DNA from: Bacteroidia bacterium
Lineage (GTDB): Bacteria > Bacteroidota > Bacteroidia > Flavobacteriales > Flavobacteriaceae
Assembly: GCA_030429835.1 (NCBI GenBank)
Contig: JAUIGC010000001.1
Location: 60,082-124,081 of the forward strand
Direction: 5' to 3'
Length of the DNA: 64,000 nt
The position numbers and the translations under genes are program-made. The notes below the pieces were generated by a model. That model did no database searches and was not told where the DNA came from. It saw only the letters and a program-made list of their open reading frames with translations. Position 1 is the first letter of the stretch. Every line of letters starts with the position of its first letter. Positions 52,390 to 62,394 of this stretch are shown piece by piece.

Positions 52390-53640
52390 ATGGGCTCATT
52401 AAGAATTTTAATCAAGAATCTTGGTCCAGGATTGCTCTTTGCAAGTATGGCAATTGGCACATCTCACTTGGTACTGTCCACAAAAGCCGGGGCCCAGTAC
52501 GGATGGGTCATGATTATTCCTATAGTTTTGGCCAATGTCCTCAAATATCCCTTTTTCGAATTTGGCGTACGATATACCAGTATCACCAACAAAACACTCA
52601 TTGAGGGCTATTTGAACCGTGGCAAGGGATATTTGTGGTTCTATGCATTTATTACTCTTTTCTCTACTTTTACAATTTTAGCCGCCCTTTACACCGTCAC
52701 AGCGGGGCTATTCATCAATTTGTTTAAGATGCAGGGAGTTCCCATAAGCATGGCGGCCCTTGGTCTTTTTGTCCTTATCAGTGCCCTTTTAATTATTGGC
52801 AAATACAAGTTTCTTGAAATGAGTCTAAAATTTGTCGTAAGTATTCTATTTGTGGCACTTATAGTAACAACGGCACTTGTTTTATTCAATGGACAGACAA
52901 GTCCGACGGAAAATTTTGAGCCTACACCCATATTTAACGAAGTTGGTATATTATTCCTAATTGGTCTAATGGGTTGGATGCCCACCACGGTAGAAGCTTC
53001 AAGTTGGATCAGCCTTTGGAGTATCGAAAAATGGAAGACGCAAGAGAAACCGAGTCTAAAGGAATCGCTACAGGATTTTAATATTGGATACTTCTTAACA
53101 GGATTACTTGCCATATTTTTTATGTTGATAGGCTGGTTTACCCTATATGGAACCAATACAATACTAAGTGACAATGCCGTTAGTTTTGCGGATCAGGTTG
53201 TCCAGTTATTTACAAGGCATATAGGACCATGGGCCTATATTTTCATAGCAATATCTGCCTTTGCCACCATGTTCAGTACATGTATGACAGCCCATGATGC
53301 GGTAAGCAGGGTTAGCTTGGACATCTTGGATTTACTGTTCCCAAAAGGAAAAACACGCCAAACAAAAGTAAATTTTGGCATTACGGTTCTTATACTGGCT
53401 GTCGTAAACTATATGGTGATTGCGCTGTTTTCAGCTAATATGGGAAATTTGATAGCCCTTGCAACCTTCGTATCCTTTGTCGTGGCTCCTATCATTGGAT
53501 ATATGAACCTAAAAAACGTAATGAGTGAGGATATCATGCCCAATCTAAGGCCAGGCAAGGCACTGAGGTTACTAACGTATTTAGGCATTATATTCCTTAC
53601 TCTTTTCTCCATCTATTATTTTTGGATAATGATTTTTTAA
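52390..53640 (+). CDS. Divergent Nramp-family transporter lacking canonical metal motifs
   Basis: The 416-aa protein has about 11 membrane helices in the Nramp fold. The first helix aligns to the family (GPGLLFASMAIGTSHLVLSTKAGAQYGW), but the metal-binding DPGN motif is replaced by GTSH. In helix 6 the usual MPH motif is replaced by a WMPTTVEASSW segment. The central family motif AxxxGxxG is only partly kept. It is therefore unlikely to move Mn or Fe like true Nramp proteins and may carry another cation or solute. It follows the SanA-like gene by 39 nt. The N-terminus starts straight into helix 1, so the start is credible. Confidence 0.87.
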   Translation: MGSLRILIKNLGPGLLFASMAIGTSHLVLSTKAGAQYGWVMIIPIVLANVLKYPFFEFGVRYTSITNKTLIEGYLNRGKGYLWFYAFITLFSTFTILAALYTVTAGLFINLFKMQGVPISMAALGLFVLISALLIIGKYKFLEMSLKFVVSILFVALIVTTALVLFNGQTSPTENFEPTPIFNEVGILFLIGLMGWMPTTVEASSWISLWSIEKWKTQEKPSLKESLQDFNIGYFLTGLLAIFFMLIGWFTLYGTNTILSDNAVSFADQVVQLFTRHIGPWAYIFIAISAFATMFSTCMTAHDAVSRVSLDILDLLFPKGKTRQTKVNFGITVLILAVVNYMVIALFSANMGNLIALATFVSFVVAPIIGYMNLKNVMSEDIMPNLRPGKALRLLTYLGIIFLTLFSIYYFWIMIF

Positions 53641-53736
53641 TCCGCCATGAAGCCTTTATCTATGGGGTCTAGTGGATGAATTTGCGATTGGTTGCTGATT
53701 TTTAGACCTTTGCACTGGAAAAATGCAAAAGAAACC

Positions 53737-53928
53737 ATGAAGCTAATCTCCATTAAAAGAAGAACAAGAACGGAAAGAAGATACACCCAAAAGATGGGTG
53801 TCCTATATACCAATGTGACCTATATCAAAAAATCCCTTTTGGGAATTCCCTTTAAAACCATGCACAAGTATCGAGGCACCTATTATGGAAAAATCAAGGG
53901 ATGTGAAGACTGTGTATTGACCAATTAG
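53737..53928 (+). CDS. Small basic protein, probably conserved in flavobacteria
   Basis: The track starts at a TTG (53692); the ATG at 53737 gives a compact 63-aa protein: KLISIKRRTRTERRYTQKMG, then VLYTNVTYIKKSLLGIPFKTMHKYRGTYYG and a C-terminal KIKGCEDCVLTN. It is rich in Lys, Arg and Tyr and has a final Cys-x2-Cys pair. No signal peptide. I do not know its function. It ends 5 nt before the convergent OmpA-family gene. Confidence 0.7.
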   Translation: MKLISIKRRTRTERRYTQKMGVLYTNVTYIKKSLLGIPFKTMHKYRGTYYGKIKGCEDCVLTN

Positions 53929-53933
53929 GATAA

Positions 53934-55853
53934 TCAATTATTCACTACCTCTATTAAAGTTCGTTCGTTCTGTTTGTGAAGAAAATCCAAACAATATACA
54001 CCGTTCGTACAATTATTTTTAATGTTTTCTTCTCCATAGCCCACGGATTCCAAGATAGTTTCTGAAGGTACACCTTTGCTAACTAAATAATCACGGATAA
54101 CATCCGATCGTTGTTGGGACAATTTTTGGTTGCTGGCATTGCTGCCCCTGCTATCCGTATGGGTCTCTATACGCAACCTTACATCTGGAAAGTTTTGTAC
54201 CGCTTCCACAACTTTATCCAACTCCATAGTAACCTCTGAAGTCAAGTTACTTTTTCCCTTGGGAAAATAGAATTTTCTAAGTTTAACAACCCTCTTGCCC
54301 TCGGTTTCCTCGACCAAATCCTCCAATTGTAACAATTCTATGGTGTACGGATTTTTTTGGATTTCCTCCAATTCACTTCCAGAATAGGTTCTTGAAAAGG
54401 CTGAAAACTCTCCTTTGCCAGACTGGAGAACAATTTCTTCCTGCCAAGGAATTTCAACACTAAAGTCACCATTTTCATCGCTATAAAGTTCCCGCAATAG
54501 GTTCCCTTGTGTATCCAAAAGTCGGATTTGGGCTTTTCCAATACCAAGATTGGTAGAAGCATCCACCACATTTCCCCGTAGGGCAAAAGTCTTAAGACCC
54601 GGGAGACTTTTTATTCTAAAGGAATAAATATCGTCACCGCCTTTTCCGCCTGGTCTATTGGAGGCCAAGTAACCTGTGTAGGTACCATTTTCTTGTTTGA
54701 TGATGAATCCAAAATCATCCTCTTTGGAATTGATGCCCTCTCCAAGGTTTACTGGAACCCCATAAATATCACGGCCCTGTATCTTGGACTTATAGACATC
54801 CATTCTACCAAGACCATAAAAGACATCGGAAGAAAAATATAGACTGCCATCAAAAATATAGGGGGCAATCTCATTCCCAGGTGAATTGATTCTAGGACCT
54901 AAATTAACGGGCGCAGACATCACCTGTCCATTATTGGTCGCTACATAATAAAGATCCGTGCCACCATAACTATCATCAAAATTTGCTGCAAAGTAAAGTC
55001 TGTCCGTACTATCATCATAAAACGGATAATAGAAAGAGGTACTCAAATTCTTCAATAGAAACCTAAATTGACCGGAATTATATAACATTCCCAAAGCGAG
55101 GGAATTCTTTCCGTTCTCATCGTAGGTCATCTCTCCTTCTTCAGAATTGGACAAAATATAGAAGATTCTATTGTTTTCCTCAGAATAGTAAGGCGTAGAT
55201 TTATGAAATTTGGAATCGGGTATCATGTCGAACAGATTGACCGTTCCTGTTTTCCCATTGTCGCTTATGGAAACCTCGTAAATATCCAAATAAGACTCTC
55301 CTGACGGCTCATATAACCCTTTCGACTTTAACGGTCTACTACTACTGAACAAAAGTTTATTCTTGTAAAAGGCGGGGGAGAAATCGGTTTGAGCAGTATT
55401 TAAAGAAAGATTGACAAGCGTTACTTTATTGGCGTCCAAGGCTTCTTTTCCCAATATTTCAAAATTGAATTCGGCATTATCCATCAATTCATTGGAAAGT
55501 AAAGGGGATTTGGACCTTAGAAAAGTTTGCACCCTATCCTTACTGGATGTTTTGGACAAGCTCTGCAACAATTGGTTGAATTGGTGCACAGTCATGATCG
55601 TGTCGTTCTTATTGACTTCTTGATATAATTCCGAAGCATTTTTATAGTTCCCCACTTTAAAGTAAGAATCCGCCAAATTCAATAATTGTGAATTGCTCAG
55701 TGGGCCTTTTTGTCGTTCTTTTTGATACTCTGCTATGGCCTTTCCATATTGATATCCATAGAAATAGTTATCCCCTTTGGAATTTTTACCCTGTGAAACC
55801 ATAAGGGCGGGCAAAAAAATCAACAATAAGAAAATATACTCTTTAACCTTCAT
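53934..55853 (-). CDS. OmpA-family protein with TPR, PD40 and regulatory-like domains (T9SS-associated)
   Basis: The track ORF starts at 56117, inside the upstream gene; the ATG at 55853 gives a proper signal peptide (KVKEYIFLLLIFLPALMVSQ) and 639 aa. Residues 30-110 are TPR-like (YGKAIAEYQKERQKG, SYFKVGNYKNASELY). Residues about 150-430 carry WD40/PD40 strands (FYNPF-like blades such as FSPAFYKNKLLFSSSRP, GYLASNRPGGKGGDDIYSF). A carboxypeptidase-like beta domain follows, and then a C-terminal OmpA domain (RIETHTDSRGSNASNQKLSQQRSDVIRDYL) that binds peptidoglycan. The gene follows the PorP/SprF gene by 10 nt. This is the architecture of PorE-like proteins that anchor type IX secretion parts. 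Confidence 0.92.
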   Translation of the reverse strand: MKVKEYIFLLLIFLPALMVSQGKNSKGDNYFYGYQYGKAIAEYQKERQKGPLSNSQLLNLADSYFKVGNYKNASELYQEVNKNDTIMTVHQFNQLLQSLSKTSSKDRVQTFLRSKSPLLSNELMDNAEFNFEILGKEALDANKVTLVNLSLNTAQTDFSPAFYKNKLLFSSSRPLKSKGLYEPSGESYLDIYEVSISDNGKTGTVNLFDMIPDSKFHKSTPYYSEENNRIFYILSNSEEGEMTYDENGKNSLALGMLYNSGQFRFLLKNLSTSFYYPFYDDSTDRLYFAANFDDSYGGTDLYYVATNNGQVMSAPVNLGPRINSPGNEIAPYIFDGSLYFSSDVFYGLGRMDVYKSKIQGRDIYGVPVNLGEGINSKEDDFGFIIKQENGTYTGYLASNRPGGKGGDDIYSFRIKSLPGLKTFALRGNVVDASTNLGIGKAQIRLLDTQGNLLRELYSDENGDFSVEIPWQEEIVLQSGKGEFSAFSRTYSGSELEEIQKNPYTIELLQLEDLVEETEGKRVVKLRKFYFPKGKSNLTSEVTMELDKVVEAVQNFPDVRLRIETHTDSRGSNASNQKLSQQRSDVIRDYLVSKGVPSETILESVGYGEENIKNNCTNGVYCLDFLHKQNERTLIEVVNN

Positions 55854-55863
55854 ATTCTTCAAT

Positions 55864-56850
55864 TTAGAAAAATCTTGGAGAATCAATTTGTTTCGGTTTA
55901 CCTTTAGAACCTTTATTATTCTTTTCACTAGAACCTCCAGAACCCTTTCCAAGATAAAACTTAAGTATGACCTCGTGGGATCCGCTATTAAATTCACCCA
56001 AAGGATTAGTATTGTAATCGTACGAATATCCAATAAATGTGCCATTGGAAATCTGAAACCCTGCCAAGCCGCTGAACGCATTTTCCACACGATATGAGGC
56101 ACCCACGGTGAATACATCGTTTATTAAAAAGTTTGTGGAAATATTAATAATCACTGGTGCACCTTTCAAGGTGTTAACAAGAAAAGCTGGCTTGAACTTT
56201 AAATTATCCGATAGATCAAAAACATACCCACCAATAAAATTGAATTGGAGTTTATCCTCTACAATAGAGGCAACATCATCATTATAAATTCCTTCCGTTA
56301 AAAAATTGGGCGCCGATGCTCCCAAATACCACTGATCAGAATACATGAACAATCCCGCTCCTATTGTTGGATAAAATCTAGTTACTTGCTCTTGACTTAA
56401 AGGCTCGCCCGGGTTTTCAAAAGTTCCTTTAGAAAAATCCACGTTCAAAAAAGACCCACCGGCATCCATACCAAATGATAATTTGGTCTCCTCAGAAAGA
56501 TTCACCTGATAGGAATAGGATATATCTGCATAGGTTTGGGTAACTGGACCCAATTGATCATTGACCACGTTGAAGCCCAATCCCATGGTCTCATTCTTAA
56601 AAGGTACATTGGTTCCAATCCTTATCGTTCTGGGTGCACCTGGAATATCTATCCACTGGGCCCTGTACAATGCGGCTATTTCAGGCGTTTCAACGGTTCC
56701 TACATAGGCAGGATTGAAACTTCCAATATTGTACATATACTGGGTATATTGAGGCTCCTTTTGACCAAAAACATGGGTTGTACCAAAAAATGTACAAACG
56801 ATTATTCCCAGGAATATATTGAATTTTGCTCTGTTCGTTAGGTATTCCAT
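55864..56850 (-). CDS. PorP/SprF-family type IX secretion outer-membrane protein
   Basis: The 328-aa protein has a signal region (IFLGIIVCTFFGTTHVFGQ), the family opening EPQYTQYMYNIGSFNPAYVGTVETPEIAALYRAQWIDIPGAPRT, and a beta-barrel with ends such as VGASYRVENAFSGLAGFQIS and GYSYDYNTNPLGEFNSGSHEVILKFYLG. A charged, low-complexity tail (KGSGGSSEKNNKGSKGKPKQI) follows the barrel. PorP/SprF proteins help a partner with a type-B sorting domain to reach the surface. The partner is the giant protein upstream, 6 nt away. Confidence 0.95.
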   Translation of the reverse strand: MEYLTNRAKFNIFLGIIVCTFFGTTHVFGQKEPQYTQYMYNIGSFNPAYVGTVETPEIAALYRAQWIDIPGAPRTIRIGTNVPFKNETMGLGFNVVNDQLGPVTQTYADISYSYQVNLSEETKLSFGMDAGGSFLNVDFSKGTFENPGEPLSQEQVTRFYPTIGAGLFMYSDQWYLGASAPNFLTEGIYNDDVASIVEDKLQFNFIGGYVFDLSDNLKFKPAFLVNTLKGAPVIINISTNFLINDVFTVGASYRVENAFSGLAGFQISNGTFIGYSYDYNTNPLGEFNSGSHEVILKFYLGKGSGGSSEKNNKGSKGKPKQIDSPRFF

Positions 56851-56856
56851 TATTGT

Positions 56857-59800
56857 CTATCTAATTAATTGGATCCAGCCTTTATCCGTCTGGCTTTCCA
56901 TAGGGCCAAAATCATTAACCAAAGTATATTGAAGCACATAGAAGTATGTACCTTTGGGCACTTCTTTGCCCTTAAAAGTACCGTCCCATACATCTGCAAC
57001 GGATTGGGTTCCGTTAGGCACCGTATCCGACCCCTCAAAAATGGTATTTCCATACCTGTCCACAATGGATATGGAATATTCTATACCCATACCGATATTG
57101 GTTATAGGGTCTTCAAGATTTAACCTTAAAACATCGTTCCTTCCATCACCATTGGGCGAGAATTGATTGAAGAGGAAACCGGGATCTGCGGATGTCCGTT
57201 CGTTTATTGTCACCACTATGATACTCTGATTGTTGGTGGCATCTTTACTGTCCCTTGGCGAAGATCGATCCAATATTGCCGTATTGCTAAAACTACCCTC
57301 AGCGGTTACCCTTCCTGTAATTTGCAGTTCTACCGCATTTTCCTCACCGGCCAGTATGGAAGGGATTTCCCAAATACCAGTATCTTTATTGTAAGCCCCT
57401 CCTGAATCATCGGATTCATATTCAAAAAGAGCCTCTTTACCTTCCTCTATAACATCCCTAATTATGACATTATTGATAGCTTCTGCAAAATCAGATGCAC
57501 TGGTAAGATTGGTCACTTTTATAGTAAAAGTTATTTGTTCACCCACCAAAGGGGTTTCATTGTTCACTGACTTTTCTATGGCCAAATCTATCCCTTCGTA
57601 TACTTGCGTTTCAATTGGGAGAGTTGCCTTATCATTATCAGGATTATCGTCTAAGGGCGTTGAACTAATTAATTCCGCTGTATTCGTGTAGCTTCCATCC
57701 TCCAGCACTACCGCTGTAATATCCAAAGTGGCTAATCCCAATGCCGGTAAATTGACCATAGTCCATGTCCATAATTCGTCAAGTGGGCTATATTCTCCTA
57801 AAGACGTTGTATGGGACACATAGTCAAATCCCGTACCGGTCAAATCATCAACTATGATAACCTCATCCACTTGTTTATCCGTTAGGTTCCTTACCGTTAT
57901 GGTAAACGTAATTTCATCTCCCGGAGCTACATTTTCACGATCCGCCTCTTTGGTAATTTCCAAATCAACCGGACAGTCTGGGCTAGAATTATCCGGAATA
58001 CATGCATTTTCATTCGCCGGATCTTGTTGGTCATTTACCCCATCTCCATCGGCATCTTCTATATTGGAATCCAAAGCGTCTATGATTCCATCCCCATCCT
58101 CATCCAAAGGGTTTTGAACATCGGGACCTACTTCCTCCCCGTCCAAGATTCCATCACCATCGGTATCCGGGTCGTTGGGATCCAAATCCAAGGCTACTTC
58201 CTCCCCTGTAAGCAAACCGTCATTATCGTCATCTACGTTACATTCGCTTACCGTGATTACAACATCCACGGAAATATCGGTACATGGGGCCGTTGCCACA
58301 TTGGTCGTGTAAGTAAATGTATATTGGCCATTGGGAACCCCTTCAAAATCCACTTCATTATCGGCATTTATGGTCAGGGTATTTCCATTGGTAGACCAGG
58401 TTCCAGAGCTTGCTCCAACCAATCGGCTGTCCAGGTCAACGACCGTATTGCCAAAGGCAGCGATACTACAGGCACCACCATTAGATACCACTGTACCCGT
58501 TGTAGGCTCATTACCTATGGTCGCAATAACCTCAACCCGTTCAGAAGCACAACCATTTGAAACGGCTTCCACAAAAAAGCTTGTGGTTTCAGAAATAGTA
58601 GGGGTAATGAAATTATCCCCGGCTCCCAAAGGCGTATCTGCATCTATGGCATCGTACCAATTAAATTGTGCACCACCTGTTGCCTCCGCCGAGAGTTGCA
58701 CATTGGAAGGTCCACAGGCCTCTCCGTCAGTTACACCAACAATCTCAGGGATAATATTCAGGGTAAGTTCCACTTCAATCGTTCCACTGGCACAATCGTC
58801 CGTAAAATTGTTAGGAGTTCCATTGTCGTCCAAAAAGAATCCATAATAAGAACCCTGTAGTGTTGGGTTTGCTACCTGCGCCGGGAGCAAATATGCATCC
58901 TCGTTCAATGGATTGGAGGAAGTACTCCAGACTAAGGATGTTTGACCTACCCGGCCGGCCGGAGGGGTTGTACTGGTATAATCATTTAAACTTGTAATCG
59001 TTGTATTTTGAAAAATGGGGGTAGGACCTGTTTCCGATTCCACACCACAAAACGTGGTTTCCTTTGTGGTATCCAGTTCAGGGGCGGCCACACAGTTGTC
59101 ATCATCATTAATAGTTCCGGTAGCTGTGCCACCATTTGCACGTTGCACACCATTTGATGGCAAGGCCAACTGCACGGTAAACGTTTCACTCTCTTCAAGT
59201 AAATCATCGTCTACCAGAGCTACCGTTATTGTTTCTATTTCACCAGCTGTACCGTCAAATGTCAAATTACCTACCGAACCGGTGTAATCCACACCACCCC
59301 CTATAGCCGTACCATTTGTAATGGTATAAAAAACGGTAGTTCCACCGGCCACAGCCAAATCCAGCTCGACCTCGAATATCATTTCGCCCGAAGGGTCATT
59401 CTCATTGGCGGTTACATCGGCAATGGTTAAGGTTGCTTGATCATTATCAGTAATGTTTACCGTTGCAGATCTTGTCCCGGCCGTTCCCAAATCGTAATCC
59501 GGGGAACTATCGGTCAAAGTTAAAATAACGGTTTCATTACCTTCCTGTATTTGATCATCTATTGGTGCTATAGAAACCGTTCTAGATTGTTGTCCGTTAG
59601 GTATGCTTATGCTAGCACCTATATTGGTATAATCCGTTCCATTAGTTGCCGTTCCCGTAATATTGTAGGTGACGACAATAGGTCCGCCGGTTGTATTTGG
59701 CGACCCCAAATCTATGGTGAAAAGTCCAGTTGCCGTGGCAGGAGTGTTTTCTGCTGCAGCGGCATCCGTTGCAGTAATGGTTGCCGTGAAAATATCATCG

Positions 59801-61290
59801 TCTATAATCGTAACCGTGTCTGAATTTGGTGTTCCAATTTCATAAGCACTAGTGCTTACACTATTCAACGTCATAACCACAGTTTCGTCGCCTTCCACTA
59901 AATTATCATCTATAGGGTTTATATTGATATTGGTAGAACTCTGCCCGTCTGGTATATTTGCATTTCCAGTAATCGTAAAATCCTGGCCTACACCTTGGAC
60001 TGCACTTCCAGAAAATGTATAGGTAACCGTTATTACGCCACCTGTAGTATTGGTTTCGCTCAAATTAATCCGAAATCTACCGGATTGTCCGGAGCCATCT
60101 TCATTTGTATTTGGCCTATCCGCAACTACCGTAACTTGTCCTACATCATCGTTCAATATAGTGCCAACTGCGGTATCCGTGTCATCGACTAACGGGTCTG
60201 ATGCAGTTAGGTTAACTATAAAGGTTTCATCAGCCTCTAAAACATTATCATTTAAAGAAGACACATTAAATTGCCTTGTCTCACCCGCAGTACCGTTAAA
60301 ATTAAGGGTTTGTTGGGTATTATTGTAATCTTCGGGTGCAACCAATGGAGCTCCGCCACCCTGCGCAGTACCATCCACAAAATCTGCATCTACGGTGAAT
60401 GGATTGGCTACCGCACTATTTAACGTGACAGTAAACTGCATCGATAAACCTTCGGTTTGTGAAACATTCTCTATAGTTAATACAGCGGCATCATCGTCAT
60501 TATTTGTAGCATTGATTACCTGATTTGGAACGAGATCAAAATCATCATCACTAGCGCCAGCATTTACTGCAACTGTTATATTATAAGCTTGAGGACCATC
60601 CGTAATGCCATCGTTGACTCCTGTTACGGTAACGTTTTGGGCTACATTATAATTTCCTGGAGTGAAGGTCAAAGTTGCGGGCGAAACAGTAGCCTCGCCA
60701 GTATCGGAAGAACTAATATTTAAAACAACATTGGATGTTGGTTGTGCATTTAAAACCACTGAAAAAATGTCAGCTACATTGGGTTCCGAGGTAACTGTAG
60801 TTCCCCCTGTTTGATTTATGGTAAAACCGGCAACATCATCGTCAGCAATCGTGAGGGTTGAAGTATTGTTCGTTGCACTAATAGTGTAATTCTGAGTCCC
60901 AGTTGGAGGAGCTATATCCAATTTAATTACCTCGGGGCCCTCAATCAAGGCATCGTCCAAAATATTAACGGTTATATCTACAAAAGTTGATAACGCCGGT
61001 ATAGTTTGAATACTTGAGATAACCTCTCGATCAACATCAGCAAGAGCAGTCGTTACCCCAGCATCTACGATTACCGTAACATCTCTTGGAAATATACTAG
61101 GTAATCCTGATAATGAAACTCTAAAAACTCCTACATTTCCAACATTACTCCCATTAATTTCTGCGGCGTCAGCGTCTACCAAAGCGATACTGGCTACATC
61201 TTGAGCATATATATTGGAATAAAGGGCGAAAAAGAATAATAAAGTAAGACCTTTCAGGTAAGACCATTTAAAAATATTCTCGGTTTTCAT
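56857..61290 (-). CDS. Giant Calx-beta adhesin-like protein with T9SS type-B sorting domain
   Basis: The 1477-aa protein has a signal peptide (LKGLTLLFFFALYSNIYAQ). About six Calx-beta-type repeats (residues about 30-770) each carry acidic calcium-type loops such as ENDPSGEMIFEVELD and SPNTTGGPIVVTYNITGT. An Ig/PKD-like stretch with cysteines follows (from CVAAPELD, to about 1050). Next are thrombospondin type-3 repeats (DPNDPDTDGDGILDGEE), two DUF11-like domains (LEITKEADRENVAPGDEITFTITVRN) and a C-terminal CHU_C/type-B sorting domain (FNQFSPNGDGRNDVLRL, IVDRYGNTIFEG, GTYFYVLQY). It is therefore secreted and probably surface-attached by the type IX system. Role is likely adhesion or gliding; this is inference. 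Confidence 0.94.
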   Translation of the reverse strand: MKTENIFKWSYLKGLTLLFFFALYSNIYAQDVASIALVDADAAEINGSNVGNVGVFRVSLSGLPSIFPRDVTVIVDAGVTTALADVDREVISSIQTIPALSTFVDITVNILDDALIEGPEVIKLDIAPPTGTQNYTISATNNTSTLTIADDDVAGFTINQTGGTTVTSEPNVADIFSVVLNAQPTSNVVLNISSSDTGEATVSPATLTFTPGNYNVAQNVTVTGVNDGITDGPQAYNITVAVNAGASDDDFDLVPNQVINATNNDDDAAVLTIENVSQTEGLSMQFTVTLNSAVANPFTVDADFVDGTAQGGGAPLVAPEDYNNTQQTLNFNGTAGETRQFNVSSLNDNVLEADETFIVNLTASDPLVDDTDTAVGTILNDDVGQVTVVADRPNTNEDGSGQSGRFRINLSETNTTGGVITVTYTFSGSAVQGVGQDFTITGNANIPDGQSSTNININPIDDNLVEGDETVVMTLNSVSTSAYEIGTPNSDTVTIIDDDIFTATITATDAAAAENTPATATGLFTIDLGSPNTTGGPIVVTYNITGTATNGTDYTNIGASISIPNGQQSRTVSIAPIDDQIQEGNETVILTLTDSSPDYDLGTAGTRSATVNITDNDQATLTIADVTANENDPSGEMIFEVELDLAVAGGTTVFYTITNGTAIGGGVDYTGSVGNLTFDGTAGEIETITVALVDDDLLEESETFTVQLALPSNGVQRANGGTATGTINDDDNCVAAPELDTTKETTFCGVESETGPTPIFQNTTITSLNDYTSTTPPAGRVGQTSLVWSTSSNPLNEDAYLLPAQVANPTLQGSYYGFFLDDNGTPNNFTDDCASGTIEVELTLNIIPEIVGVTDGEACGPSNVQLSAEATGGAQFNWYDAIDADTPLGAGDNFITPTISETTSFFVEAVSNGCASERVEVIATIGNEPTTGTVVSNGGACSIAAFGNTVVDLDSRLVGASSGTWSTNGNTLTINADNEVDFEGVPNGQYTFTYTTNVATAPCTDISVDVVITVSECNVDDDNDGLLTGEEVALDLDPNDPDTDGDGILDGEEVGPDVQNPLDEDGDGIIDALDSNIEDADGDGVNDQQDPANENACIPDNSSPDCPVDLEITKEADRENVAPGDEITFTITVRNLTDKQVDEVIIVDDLTGTGFDYVSHTTSLGEYSPLDELWTWTMVNLPALGLATLDITAVVLEDGSYTNTAELISSTPLDDNPDNDKATLPIETQVYEGIDLAIEKSVNNETPLVGEQITFTIKVTNLTSASDFAEAINNVIIRDVIEEGKEALFEYESDDSGGAYNKDTGIWEIPSILAGEENAVELQITGRVTAEGSFSNTAILDRSSPRDSKDATNNQSIIVVTINERTSADPGFLFNQFSPNGDGRNDVLRLNLEDPITNIGMGIEYSISIVDRYGNTIFEGSDTVPNGTQSVADVWDGTFKGKEVPKGTYFYVLQYTLVNDFGPMESQTDKGWIQLIR

Positions 61291-61441
61291 AGTTCAATTC
61301 TTGATTCTCCAATGTCAAACAATCAAATTCAAACAATGGATTAAGGGACGTAATATTACTAAAAAAAACAGCTAAGCCCTTAATTAACAGATTAAATCGA
61401 TTTTTTCTTGATGAAATACAATAGAATAATAGAATCAAGCA

Positions 61442-62326
61442 TTATTCCAATTCCGGACTTTGGGTTTCAACCGAGCCATCAATTTTCTTGACCAATCCCT
61501 GAAGTACTTTTCCGGGACCAATTTCCGTAAAGACCGTCGCACCATCGGCAATCATCTGTTGTACGCTTTGTGTCCACTTTACAGGTGCCGTTAACTGGGA
61601 AATCAGGTTTTTCTTGATTTCGTCAGCATCGGTCACTCCAGTGGTCGTTACGTTCTGATAAATCGGACAACTTGGGGCGGCAAAATTCGTACCTTCAATG
61701 GCACTGGCCAATTCTTCCCTGGCAGGTTCCATTAAAGGTGAATGGAAAGCCCCACCCACAGGCAAAACTAGGGCCCTTCTTGCTCCGGCCTCTTTCAATT
61801 TTTCACAGGCCAAATTCACGGCCTCTACTTCACCCGAAATCACCAATTGTCCGGGACAATTATAATTTGCAGCAACCACGATTCCCAGAGTTTCAGCACA
61901 TATTTTTTCTACAATGACATCGTCCAAACCTAGAACCGCGGCCATAGTGCTTTGTTGCATTTCACAAGCCTTTTGCATGGCCAAAGCCCTCTTGGACACC
62001 AATTGAAGTCCGTCCTCAAAATTTAACGTACCATTGGCCACCAGGGCGCTAAACTCCCCAAGGGAATGCCCTGCAACCATATCGGGTTTAAAACTATCGC
62101 CCATTACCTTGCTCAAAATAACGGAATGTAAAAAAATGGCGGGTTGGGTAATTTTGGTTTCCTTTAGTCCTTCCGCAGTTCCATGGAACATAGTCTCCGT
62201 GATGGAAAAACCCAGAATCTCATTGGCTTGATCAAACATTGTCTTGGCTACCGGATATTTTTCGTATAAATCCAATCCCATACCCACAAACTGTGCCCCT
62301 TGTCCGGGGAAAATATATGCGTTCAT
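61442..62326 (-). CDS. fabD: Malonyl-CoA:ACP transacylase
   Basis: The 294-aa protein has all FabD landmarks: YIFPGQGAQFVGMG at the start, the nucleophile elbow VAGHSLGEFSAL (Ser88), the substrate-binding Arg in ALAMQKAC (upstream segment SKRAL), the catalytic His in PVGGAFHSPLM and the C-terminal EIGPGKVLQGL. It loads malonyl groups from CoA onto acyl carrier protein for fatty-acid synthesis in the cytoplasm. It stands as a single gene here, away from other fab genes, which is usual in Flavobacteriaceae. Confidence 0.97.
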   Translation of the reverse strand: MNAYIFPGQGAQFVGMGLDLYEKYPVAKTMFDQANEILGFSITETMFHGTAEGLKETKITQPAIFLHSVILSKVMGDSFKPDMVAGHSLGEFSALVANGTLNFEDGLQLVSKRALAMQKACEMQQSTMAAVLGLDDVIVEKICAETLGIVVAANYNCPGQLVISGEVEAVNLACEKLKEAGARRALVLPVGGAFHSPLMEPAREELASAIEGTNFAAPSCPIYQNVTTTGVTDADEIKKNLISQLTAPVKWTQSVQQMIADGATVFTEIGPGKVLQGLVKKIDGSVETQSPELE

Positions 62327-62394
62327 CGTTTTAAATTTAGGTTCGGCAAAAGTAAGGATTATCGCCGTAACGACCTTTTATTTAGTTTATCAAG

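Noticed and set aside
55854-56117. Long N-terminal extension of the OmpA-family ORF
   Set aside because: It overlaps the end of the PorP/SprF gene in another frame, and a normal signal peptide starts at 55853.
57854-58846. Several plus-strand ORFs inside the giant-protein gene
   Set aside because: They are antisense shadows of the low-complexity Calx-beta and thrombospondin repeats and show no protein-like pattern.
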